Below, piece by piece: positions 25,454 through 33,344 of a stretch of DNA of 64,000 nt. Under the pieces are notes generated by a model that saw nothing but the letters and a program-made list of their open reading frames with translations, ran no database searches and was not told the DNA's origin. Each line of letters starts with the position of its first letter. Position 1 is the first letter of the stretch. Origin of the DNA: Anaerolineae bacterium (GTDB lineage Bacteria; Chloroflexota; Anaerolineae; Aggregatilineales; Phototrophicaceae); contig JADLAY010000009.1 in NCBI GenBank assembly GCA_020849765.1, positions 1 to 64,000 on the forward strand. Reading direction: 5' to 3'. The position numbers and the translations under genes are program-made.

Positions 25454-25477
25454 CCATTGCTGCCTAGGTCATGAATC

Positions 25478-25509
25478 AAAAACGGCGCTCTTGATCAGCG
25501 CCGTTTTCT
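25478..25509. terminator. bidirectional terminator
   Basis: AAAAACGGCGCT (25478-25489) and AGCGCCGTTTTCTT (25497-25510) form a stem flanked by A and T runs. It lies between the VOC gene and the convergent polyprenyl synthetase gene and can serve both. Confidence 0.85.
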
Positions 25510-25528
25510 TGCTTCAATCTCGTGTTGG

Positions 25529-26500
25529 TTACGCCGTGCGTTCAATCGTCGCGTGGGCGAGGGCGATCAGCTCGGCCTTGGCGTCGCTATCCGGCAGCAC
25601 GTCGAGCTGCGCGACGGCACTCTCCACCAGCATGGTCGCCTGCAGACGTGCCTGCTCCAGCGTGTCGCCCTGAAGCAAACGCTGCTTAATCGAGTCCATC
25701 ACGTCGTCGCCGTTCTCGCTACCGTGGGCGACGGCAAAACCGCGGCCCTGTTCGACGTCGAGATGAGCCGTTTTGCCCAGGCTGGCCTCGTCGCCGACGA
25801 TGTCGAGGATGTCATCCACGATCTGGAAGGCGAGGCCGACGTTGAAGCCAAACGTGCGCAGCGCTTCGATCCGAGTCGAGGTCGCGTCAGCCAGTCGTGC
25901 GCCGATCTCTGCCGCCGAGCGGAAGAGCGCCGCCGTTTTGCGCGCGATGATCTCGGCGTAGACTTCGCTCGTGAAGTTATTGTCCTTGACCGCCGCCGCC
26001 TGCATGGTTTCGCCTTCGACCAGGGCGACGGTCGCCTCGGCCAGCACGACGTTCATGTCCTGGAACGGCGCCATCAATTCATAAACCTTGGTGAAGAGGT
26101 AGTCACCCGCCAGCAGGGCAAAGGTGCGCCCCCACAACTGATTGATCGATGGGCGGCCACGGCGCAAAATGCCGTGGTCGTTGATGTCATCGTGGACGAC
26201 GCTGGCCGTATGCACCAGCTCTACGGCTGCTGCCGGGTCGACCGTCACAGTCACATCGGCGCCGCCCGCCGCCAGATAAGCGAGCACGACCAGGCGAGGG
26301 CGCAGACGCTTGCCACCCGCGCCGATGATGTGACGGCTGGCATCGCGCAGCACGTCCACGTCGCTGTCGACGATGTTGTTCATGCGCGATTCTACCGCAC
26401 GCAGCGCCGCCTCCAGCCGCTCCTTCGTCGTGCCGGAGCGCGCCTGTGTGCGCTCGTTGAGCACCCGCCGATCCTGCGCGTCAATGATCATGACCCTCAT
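25529..26500 (-). CDS. polyprenyl (geranylgeranyl/heptaprenyl-type) diphosphate synthase
   Basis: The enzyme condenses isopentenyl diphosphate with allylic diphosphates to make the isoprenoid chain for quinones or membrane lipids. It has 323 residues. The first aspartate-rich motif is HDDINDHGILRRGRPS and the second is QIVDDILDIVGD; IGAGGKRLRPRLV is the family's upstream motif. The segment after the second motif (SLGKTAHLDVEQGRGFAVAH) departs from the usual GK(x)nD(x)2(E/Q)GKxTLP form. In particular the TLP part is GFA, which may affect chain length or activity. The start may be ATG 26500 or ATG 26491. It is monocistronic and ends at the bidirectional terminator 25478-25509. Confidence 0.9.
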   Translation of the reverse strand: MRVMIIDAQDRRVLNERTQARSGTTKERLEAALRAVESRMNNIVDSDVDVLRDASRHIIGAGGKRLRPRLVVLAYLAAGGADVTVTVDPAAAVELVHTASVVHDDINDHGILRRGRPSINQLWGRTFALLAGDYLFTKVYELMAPFQDMNVVLAEATVALVEGETMQAAAVKDNNFTSEVYAEIIARKTAALFRSAAEIGARLADATSTRIEALRTFGFNVGLAFQIVDDILDIVGDEASLGKTAHLDVEQGRGFAVAHGSENGDDVMDSIKQRLLQGDTLEQARLQATMLVESAVAQLDVLPDSDAKAELIALAHATIERTA

Positions 26501-26659
26501 CCTGTCATCGGTTAGCTTCTTAAGTGATTGTGATATTCAGAACAATTTAAATCTTCTAAAGGATATTTTATCCCGTTTGGGAACCACTGTCAATCAAAGC
26601 TGGGTGAATTCTGGATAAGTTTACGGACACCGGGCGCCGAGTCCGCTTACACTAAGAAG

Positions 26660-28300
26660 ATGAAAAATACGACGGCTTCCACTGCCGATTCAAACATCAT
26701 CGGCGCTTCGAAACAAGGGGAAAATCGCTTCACCAGCGGTATCATGAGTGACCGGCTGTTCCGGCTCACCATCGCGCTCCTGGCATTGCTGCTGGTATTC
26801 ATTCTCGTGTTTCCGCTGCGCGCTGCCGGAGACGTTGCGCTCCATATCGATAATGGTGGGCGCATCCTCGACGGTCAGCGCCTCTACGTCGATTTCTTCA
26901 ATTTCAACACGCCGACGATCGATTATCTCAATGTCCCGCCGGTCGCCATCAGCCGCCTGACGGGACTGCACGCGATACTGGTATATCAACTTTTCGCCTG
27001 GCTGGCGGTGGTGGGCGTGGCTGTTGGCGCTGGCCTCATGATGGTGAAAGCGCGCCGTGAAGACCGCCTGAATAGTCTTTCGCCGTGGTTGATTCCGGCG
27101 GCAATTGCTATAAGTGCTCATATAGCCTGGATGCTGGTCACTTATGGACAGCGCGACCACCTCTTCATACTATCGGCGCAGCTATGGGCCATTCTGCGCT
27201 GGTATCGCTGGGAGGGCGGTCGCCCGGCGCCGTGGGCCGCGTTCGTGATCGGTGTATTTGCTGCCACTGGCGCTTCGCTCAAGCCGACGTTCGCGCTCGC
27301 CTTTGTGCTGATAGAAGGCTACGGCTTGCTCCGGTACCGCCGCTGGCGGGCCTTTTTTGCGTGGGAGATCGTTGGCGCAGGCCTCATTGTCGGACTCTTC
27401 GGTGCCTATTTCGTGTTGCAGCCGGATATCCTGCACACATATCTGACGGATGTCGCGCCGAGTGTCTCCGCTGGTTACGGCGGCTACGGTTACCGATCGG
27501 CTGCCGATCTTATCTTCCGCGACTCTCAGTCTCTAATTGTCTTGAGCCTGGCTGCGCTGCTCGTTTTCGCGCGCATACGTCTACGCTCATCGTTGGGAAA
27601 CCTGTTGGTCTTGATGGCGATTCTGGGTGTTGCGAGTGTGCTCTCATATGCGCTCCAAACCAAGGGATGGCGCTATCATGCGCTGCCGATGATGAGCATG
27701 ATTTTCACGAATGGCGGGCTGCTTCTGGAGCGCTCGCTGGCGCTGCCGAGATTGAAGGTTATCCTGCACCGGAACCGGCTGGCGAATGGCTACCCGATCA
27801 TCGTTATCGTCATCTGCGCAGTCATGGGCGTTGTTCTGGCGCTGATGTTTGTCGATGGCGAGACGACAGAGGAATCAAAACAGCCATTTCTTCTCTACTC
27901 AGAGCCAGGCGATACTGTGATCATTGCCGATATTGATGTCATTCCAATCTATCCAGGAGTAATTCAGCTCGAGCGTATCCCGGTGAGTCGATATCCAGCG
28001 GCCTACCCGTTGGCGTTTGCTTATGCAAATTTGGATGTTCTGCCGGACGACATCTATACACCCAATCATGTGCCGCCGCCGCTCGCACAGGAATATCTCG
28101 ATACGCTGGTGGAAGATATCGTCGAACGGCAACCACAGCTTATCCTGATGCGCGCCAACGTTCGTATCGAGGTGCCCACTTACGTCAATGTGGCACGTTA
28201 CATCAAAGCCCATACAGATTTCGAATCGCTACTCGATGAGGACTATGAGTCGAAGGGGATAGTGTCCGGCTATGAGGTCTACGTCCGCAAATCTGGGTAG
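26660..28300 (+). CDS. GT-C-like polytopic membrane protein, tandem copy 1
   Basis: This is a 546-residue membrane protein with about ten hydrophobic segments, similar in layout to lipid-linked-sugar-dependent GT-C transferases. After an N-terminal helix the first external loop contains DNGGRILDGQRLYVDFFNFN, in which a conserved acidic residue would be the catalytic candidate. GQRDHLFILSAQLWAILRWY is another block conserved in all three tandem copies. The C-terminal 150 residues (from about 395) are soluble and external, and contain FLLYSEPGDTVIIADIDVIP and a YEVYVRKSG end. The start ATG 26660 lies in a clean region after an AT-rich gap. Copies 2 and 3 follow at 28301 and 29990. The acceptor is unknown; a cell-surface glycan or protein is plausible. 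Confidence 0.8.
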   Translation: MKNTTASTADSNIIGASKQGENRFTSGIMSDRLFRLTIALLALLLVFILVFPLRAAGDVALHIDNGGRILDGQRLYVDFFNFNTPTIDYLNVPPVAISRLTGLHAILVYQLFAWLAVVGVAVGAGLMMVKARREDRLNSLSPWLIPAAIAISAHIAWMLVTYGQRDHLFILSAQLWAILRWYRWEGGRPAPWAAFVIGVFAATGASLKPTFALAFVLIEGYGLLRYRRWRAFFAWEIVGAGLIVGLFGAYFVLQPDILHTYLTDVAPSVSAGYGGYGYRSAADLIFRDSQSLIVLSLAALLVFARIRLRSSLGNLLVLMAILGVASVLSYALQTKGWRYHALPMMSMIFTNGGLLLERSLALPRLKVILHRNRLANGYPIIVIVICAVMGVVLALMFVDGETTEESKQPFLLYSEPGDTVIIADIDVIPIYPGVIQLERIPVSRYPAAYPLAFAYANLDVLPDDIYTPNHVPPPLAQEYLDTLVEDIVERQPQLILMRANVRIEVPTYVNVARYIKAHTDFESLLDEDYESKGIVSGYEVYVRKSG

Positions 28301-29959
28301 GTGAACACCGAAAGCGATCAGCCAAAGAGAGCCTCAATGGAGTACGACATTCACACGGCAGCCGATTTTCCACCCACCATGTCTCCGATTTCGCGCGCGT
28401 GCGCCACGGACCGGCTGTTCCAGTTGACAGTCGCGCTCCTAGTATGGCTGCTGATATTGATCCTCCTATTTCCTTTGCGCGCCGCCGGAGATGTTGCGCT
28501 TCACACCGATAACGGCGGGCGCTTGCTTGATGGTCAACGCCTCTACATCGACTTCTTCAATTTCAACCCGCCGACGATTGACTATCTCAACATTCTCCCG
28601 GTCGCGATCGGCCGCTTCACAGGACTGCACACAATCCTGGTCTATCATCTCTTCATCTGGTTGGCGGTAGTGGCCGTGTCTGTTGGTGCTGGCCTCATGT
28701 TAATGAGCGCGCGCGATAGTGGTCGTCTGGTTAGTCTTTCCGCCTGGCTGATTCCAGCGGCGATTGCCATGAGTGCTCATTTCGCCTGGATCCTGATTAC
28801 TTTCGGGCAACGCGATCACATCTTCATACTGGCGCTCATGATATGGGCCATCCTGCGCTGGTATCGCTTTGAGGGCGGTCGCCCGGCGCCGTGCGCTGCA
28901 CTGCTGATTGGCGCATTTGCCGCCACAGGTGCCTCGCTCAAGCCGATGTTTGCACTGGCGTTTGTGTTGATTGAAGCTTATGGTCTGCTTCGTTATCGTT
29001 GCTGGCAGGCCATATTCACCTGGGAGCTATTGGGCGCAAGCATCATCGTTGGGATGTTCGGCGCATACTTCCTGCTTCAACCGGATATCCTCAGTGTCTA
29101 TCTCACCGAAGTGGCACCGAGTGTTGTCGCGGGCTACAAGGCCTACGGCTATGTTCCTGCCACCGAGCTCATGTTTCAGGAAATGCCTTCCCTTGTGCTC
29201 CTAAGCCTTTCTGTGGTGTTGTTGTTGATGGGGACGAGGCTGCATTCGCCGTTGGGGAGGCTCTATGTTGTCATGTCGCTCCTTGGGCTGAGTGCCCTCT
29301 TTTCGTATAGCCTTCAAACCAAGGGCTGGCCGTACCACGCGCTTCCCATATTCGCCACGTCCCTTGTCATCATTGGCCTTTGTTTCGACGCTGCCACACG
29401 GCGGTTGGGTTTGCTGACTCTACGTCGCAAATCCACCTTCACGGACTTTATACTGCTCGCGATCGCGCTGGCCTTTGCCGTAATTGGACTCGTGTCCGGC
29501 GCGGTCTCCAGCTATGGCGATGTCCGGAACCAGGAAACTGAACAGTATTTAGCCTATTCACAGGCGAGTGATACGGTGTTCGTCGCGGATTTGGATCATC
29601 GCGCCGTTTATGCAGCCCTATTCCGTGCCGGCATGAAACCCGTCGCGAGTTATCCCATCGCTTATCCCTTGGCCTTCGCTTACGCAACGGTGGATGATCC
29701 CACAGACGCAATTTATGAGGCCGATCATACACCTCCTCCAATTGCCCAGGCGTATCTCGACGCGCTGATAGAAGACATCCGCGAAAAGCAGCCGCAGTTG
29801 GTACTTCTGCGCGTCGGACCAAGCGACTCAGGTCCGCAGTTCATAGATGTTGCGCGCTTTGTCAAGGCGCACACGAACATCGAGATGCTGCTGGCGCAGG
29901 AATACGAGTCAATGGGCACACTATCACCGTATGAGGTCTACGTGCGCAAATCAGGGTAA
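28301..29959 (+). CDS. GT-C-like polytopic membrane protein, tandem copy 2
   Basis: This 552-residue protein is a close paralog of the preceding one. It shares DNGGRLLDGQRLYIDFFNFN, GQRDHIFILALMIWAILRWY and ATGASLKPMFALAFVLIEAY, and the same external C-terminal domain ending YEVYVRKSG. The GTG at 28301 directly follows the upstream stop codon (28298-28300), so translation may be coupled; an ATG at 28337 is an alternative. The N-terminal 40 residues are unlike those of copy 1. The C-terminal domain is also more divergent (QASDTVFVADLDHRAVYAAL). Differences concentrate there and in the N-terminal tail, while the membrane core is conserved. Confidence 0.8.
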   Translation: MNTESDQPKRASMEYDIHTAADFPPTMSPISRACATDRLFQLTVALLVWLLILILLFPLRAAGDVALHTDNGGRLLDGQRLYIDFFNFNPPTIDYLNILPVAIGRFTGLHTILVYHLFIWLAVVAVSVGAGLMLMSARDSGRLVSLSAWLIPAAIAMSAHFAWILITFGQRDHIFILALMIWAILRWYRFEGGRPAPCAALLIGAFAATGASLKPMFALAFVLIEAYGLLRYRCWQAIFTWELLGASIIVGMFGAYFLLQPDILSVYLTEVAPSVVAGYKAYGYVPATELMFQEMPSLVLLSLSVVLLLMGTRLHSPLGRLYVVMSLLGLSALFSYSLQTKGWPYHALPIFATSLVIIGLCFDAATRRLGLLTLRRKSTFTDFILLAIALAFAVIGLVSGAVSSYGDVRNQETEQYLAYSQASDTVFVADLDHRAVYAALFRAGMKPVASYPIAYPLAFAYATVDDPTDAIYEADHTPPPIAQAYLDALIEDIREKQPQLVLLRVGPSDSGPQFIDVARFVKAHTNIEMLLAQEYESMGTLSPYEVYVRKSG

Positions 29960-29989
29960 CGGGCGTAGGCTGGTAGATGAAACACAGAT

Positions 29990-31624
29990 ATGAGGAACAT
30001 GCACATCAAGACAGACCCGGCAATCGAACCTGTACTATCGGACGCTCCAGCTTCATGCACCCTCACCAGTGACCGGCTGGTCCGGTTGACGATCGCGCTA
30101 CTGACATTGCTGCTGATATATGTCCTGGTGTTTCCAATGCGCGCCGCCGGAGACATTGCCCTCTACGCAGACGTGGGTGGACGCGTTCTCGACGGCCAGC
30201 GCCCATACACTGACTTCTTCGACATCAATCCACCGACGATCCACTTTCTCAATGTCCCCTCTGTCGCCCTCAGTCGCCTTACAGGCCTGCACTCGATCCT
30301 GACGTTTCACCTCTTCATCTGGTTGCTGGTTGCGGGGACGGTCATCGGCGCCGGTCTGATCTTCGTGCGAGCGCAGCGTGCGGGACTTTCAGGTCAACTC
30401 CCGATGTGGCTGATCCCGGCATCGATTGCTCTAGGATCCCTCTTTGGCTGGATGCGCATCTCGTTCGGACAGCGCGACCACATCTTCATCTTGGCGCTGT
30501 TGTTGTGGGCTATCTTGCGTTGGTATCGCTGGGAGGGCGGACGGCCATGGGCTTGGGGTGCGCTACTCGTCGGAGTCATAGGCGCTGTGGGTGCTTCGCT
30601 CAAGCCGACGTTCGTGCTCGGGTTTGCGCTCGTCGAAGTCTACGGCCTGCTGCGTTATCGCAACTGGCGGGCGTTCTTCACGTGGGAAATCTTGGGCGCG
30701 GGCATTGTCATCGGCTGGTATGGTGTGTACTTCGTCCTCCAGCCGGATATCCTGCGCATCTACCTAACCGAGGTCGCGCCGAGCGTGGTTGCGGGCTACC
30801 GGAGCTACGGCTATAAGTCTGTCAGTGTTCTTCTGTTTGGCGAGCCTCAGTCAATTCTGGCCGTGTTGCTCGCCGGGTTGATGGCTGGATGGGGGATCGG
30901 GCTGCGCTCGTCGAAGGGCAGGCTCTACATCCTGCTGGCGCTATTGACCGTGGCTTGCGTGTTGTCGTTCGTTTTGCAGACGAAAGGCTGGGACTATCAC
31001 AGCTTGCCCATGCTGATGATGATCATCATCCTCGCAGGGCTGCTGTTCGAGCGTGCACTGGCATTGCCAACGCTGAAGGTGTTCGTACGCCGGTACAAGA
31101 TCGCAAATGCGTATCCTGCCATCACGGTCGCCATTGTAGCCCTGGGCGGCTTAGTCATGGCCATGGCCTATGTCGATGGCGAGGGTACCACAGAGGCGCA
31201 AGAGCCGTTCCTGCGTTATTCGCAGCCGGGCGATTCGGTCATCATCGCCGACATCAGTGTCATCCCCAACTATCCCTCGGTCATCCAGACAAATCGCAGG
31301 CCGGTCTCTCGCTACCCCATGGCATATCCGCTCGGTTTCGCTTACGCCAACCTCGACGCACTGCCGGACGACGTCTACACGCCGGAACACCGGCCGCCGC
31401 TGCTTGCGCAGACATATCTGGATGTGCTTGTCGAAGACTTGAGTGTGCAGAAGCCGGAGCTTTTCTTGATGCGTGCTAATGTACGCGTAGGTTATCCGAC
31501 CTACGTCAATGTGGCCCGCTACGTCAAGGCGCATACAGACGTCATGGCGCTACTGGATCGGGACTACGATCGGCAGGAAGACCTGGCCGGTTATGAGGTT
31601 TACGTGCGCAAGCCGGGGCACTAG
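29990..31624 (+). CDS. GT-C-like polytopic membrane protein, tandem copy 3
   Basis: This 544-residue protein is the third member of the tandem array. It keeps DVGGRVLDGQRPYTDFFDIN, GQRDHIFILALLLWAILRWY, VGASLKPTFVLGFALVEVYG and the C-terminal end YEVYVRKPGH. Its C-terminal domain (YSQPGDSVIIADISVIPNYP) is closer to copy 1 than to copy 2. The ATG at 29990 has no strong site; an ATG at 29999 is possible. The 30-base gap from copy 2 makes one transcript likely. Its end overlaps the convergent histidine kinase gene by four bases. Confidence 0.8.
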   Translation: MRNMHIKTDPAIEPVLSDAPASCTLTSDRLVRLTIALLTLLLIYVLVFPMRAAGDIALYADVGGRVLDGQRPYTDFFDINPPTIHFLNVPSVALSRLTGLHSILTFHLFIWLLVAGTVIGAGLIFVRAQRAGLSGQLPMWLIPASIALGSLFGWMRISFGQRDHIFILALLLWAILRWYRWEGGRPWAWGALLVGVIGAVGASLKPTFVLGFALVEVYGLLRYRNWRAFFTWEILGAGIVIGWYGVYFVLQPDILRIYLTEVAPSVVAGYRSYGYKSVSVLLFGEPQSILAVLLAGLMAGWGIGLRSSKGRLYILLALLTVACVLSFVLQTKGWDYHSLPMLMMIIILAGLLFERALALPTLKVFVRRYKIANAYPAITVAIVALGGLVMAMAYVDGEGTTEAQEPFLRYSQPGDSVIIADISVIPNYPSVIQTNRRPVSRYPMAYPLGFAYANLDALPDDVYTPEHRPPLLAQTYLDVLVEDLSVQKPELFLMRANVRVGYPTYVNVARYVKAHTDVMALLDRDYDRQEDLAGYEVYVRKPGH

Positions 31625-32739
31625 ACGGCGTGGAGATCGACGATCGGCAGGGTGAACGAGAAGATGCTGCCCTCGCCCGGCGCGCTGATCAGCTTGACGC
31701 AGGTATCGTGCTTTTCCAGGATGGTGCGGGCCAGCGCTAAGCCGACGCCCAGGCCATCGAAGTGCCGGGTCGTGCCCGCGTCGATCTGAATGAACGTCTC
31801 GAAGATGCGCTGATGATCTTCCGGCGGGATGCCAATGCCGAAGTCCTGGACGGTCAGACGCACGTGGTCCTTTTCCGCAACCGCGGTGACAATGACCTCG
31901 TCCTGACTGAACTTGAGCGCGTTGTCGATAAAGATCTGTATGACGGTGCCGATGCCACGCTTGTCAGCCATGACGGGCGGCAGATGGGGCGGGACGTTGA
32001 AGACGACGCGCTGACGTTCCTTCGTATGCTTCCATGAATTCTTGAGCCAGCGGCGCGCCAATTCGATGCTGTCGTTCGGCAGCGTGATATCCGGGTGGAT
32101 GTTGCGGCTCTGCATCAGGCCGGTGATGTTCTGGACGACTTCTTCCAGGCGCGCGGTCGCCGTCTCGGCGAAGTTGATCTGCGTCTCCGTCGTGCGATTC
32201 CGGGGCAGCGCTTTGACGGCTGCCTTAATCTGCAGCAGCGGCGTCCGCAGTTCGTGACCGACATTGTTGACGATCAACGTCTTGATCATCTCCAACTCAC
32301 CGTCGGTGTGCGTTTCGCGCAGCTGCGCCAACTCACGGTTGCGCTCGGCCAGATCGGCGCGCAGACGTGCATTCTCGGCGCGCATGGCCAGCAGCGGCTC
32401 AAGCTGTGCGCTCCAGACCGCGGCGTTTTCGAGCAGCACCATGTCAACGTTGCCCGGCGCGATTGTCGCCGTCGGCTCCGGCGGGAATAAGATCCGCAGT
32501 GGCGCTGCGTGGCCGTTGCTCGTCCCCGCCAGCGTGTGGAAGACGGCCATCGTCTCTGGCGTGCACGGCGCCACCACGGCGTCGGGATGGTAGTCCTCGA
32601 CCGCGCTCTCAAGGTCGTCCACGTTATGACGGGCGTAGCAGTCACCGGGGAAAGCGTCGTCAAGGACATCGGCGGCGTAGGGGGCCGCGAAAATGATCAG
32701 GGTGTAGGGATGCGAATCGTCTGATACTGAATTGAACAT
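31621..32739 (-). CDS. sensor histidine kinase with an N-terminal receiver-like domain
   Basis: The 372-residue soluble kinase has no membrane helix, so it should sense a cytoplasmic or partner signal. Residues 10-70 resemble a receiver fold (YTLIIFAAPYAADVLDDAFP, then ESAVEDYHPDAVVAPCTPE), but no phospho-acceptor Asp is found where DxxxP is expected. A coiled coil at about 118-150 leads to the dimerisation domain with H162 in VGHELRTPLLQIKAAV. The ATPase domain has the N box FIDNALKFS, the G1 box QDFGIGIPPEDHQRIFETF and the G2 box GLGVGLALARTIL. No response regulator is encoded nearby. The last four bases overlap the convergent membrane-protein gene. Confidence 0.92.
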   Translation of the reverse strand: MFNSVSDDSHPYTLIIFAAPYAADVLDDAFPGDCYARHNVDDLESAVEDYHPDAVVAPCTPETMAVFHTLAGTSNGHAAPLRILFPPEPTATIAPGNVDMVLLENAAVWSAQLEPLLAMRAENARLRADLAERNRELAQLRETHTDGELEMIKTLIVNNVGHELRTPLLQIKAAVKALPRNRTTETQINFAETATARLEEVVQNITGLMQSRNIHPDITLPNDSIELARRWLKNSWKHTKERQRVVFNVPPHLPPVMADKRGIGTVIQIFIDNALKFSQDEVIVTAVAEKDHVRLTVQDFGIGIPPEDHQRIFETFIQIDAGTTRHFDGLGVGLALARTILEKHDTCVKLISAPGEGSIFSFTLPIVDLHAV

Positions 32740-32860
32740 TGTCTAGACGCTAGCGCTAAACGAGAAGCACGCTCAAATCAATGCAATCGCGCTGGCAAGC
32801 ATGCGCTTTCGAACATAGACTTGTGCATAATGCTATCTATTATTATGCCTCAATTACGAA

Positions 32861-33232
32861 TCAATCGTCGTTAGAGTCTTGTTCGTCTTCTTCCAACGCT
32901 TTAAGGAAAAGATCGATGCCAGGTCGCTCTGCGTTGCACTGTGGGCAGCCAATGTGAGGATCATCGATGGGGATGCGATGTTTGACGCAGTAGGCGGACA
33001 CTTCGTTGTAGCGACCGATCACCAACAAACGATACTTGATCGTCAGCTTGAGTTCAAGATTCGGGCTGGCATTCGCCAGCAGAATCGACGGAACAGGGCA
33101 GTTGGTGCAGTCTTTTGGCACCCAACGCGCCGACTGGGGGTTGTCTTTCGCCAGGCGGCACTCCTGAATATCGCGTCCGCGGTGGAAATCCTGGAAATAG
33201 TAACGGCACTCCGTGCCGGCAGGGGTCTTCAT
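32861..33232 (-). CDS. small cysteine-rich protein, probable zinc binder
   Basis: I do not recognise a named family. The 123-residue protein has seven cysteines: C9, C25, then CTNC at 42-45, C82, and CPQC at 95-98. The two CxxC pairs plus single cysteines suggest one or two zinc sites. C-terminal residues are acidic (ALEEDEQDSNDD). AGGAATTG precedes the ATG at 33232. It lies alone between the histidine kinase and the LuxR-type regulator. Similar short Cys-rich proteins seem common in Chloroflexota, from memory, but the function is unknown. Confidence 0.75.
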   Translation of the reverse strand: MKTPAGTECRYYFQDFHRGRDIQECRLAKDNPQSARWVPKDCTNCPVPSILLANASPNLELKLTIKYRLLVIGRYNEVSAYCVKHRIPIDDPHIGCPQCNAERPGIDLFLKALEEDEQDSNDD

Positions 33233-33344
33233 GCGCGAGTCAATTCCTACGTCCGTGTCACGACGCCTATTATACCCGGCGATACAAGCGCAGAACGTTT
33301 GATAACGATTGGAATCGGAGCATGAATCGCGTTAAGCGGCGAGC

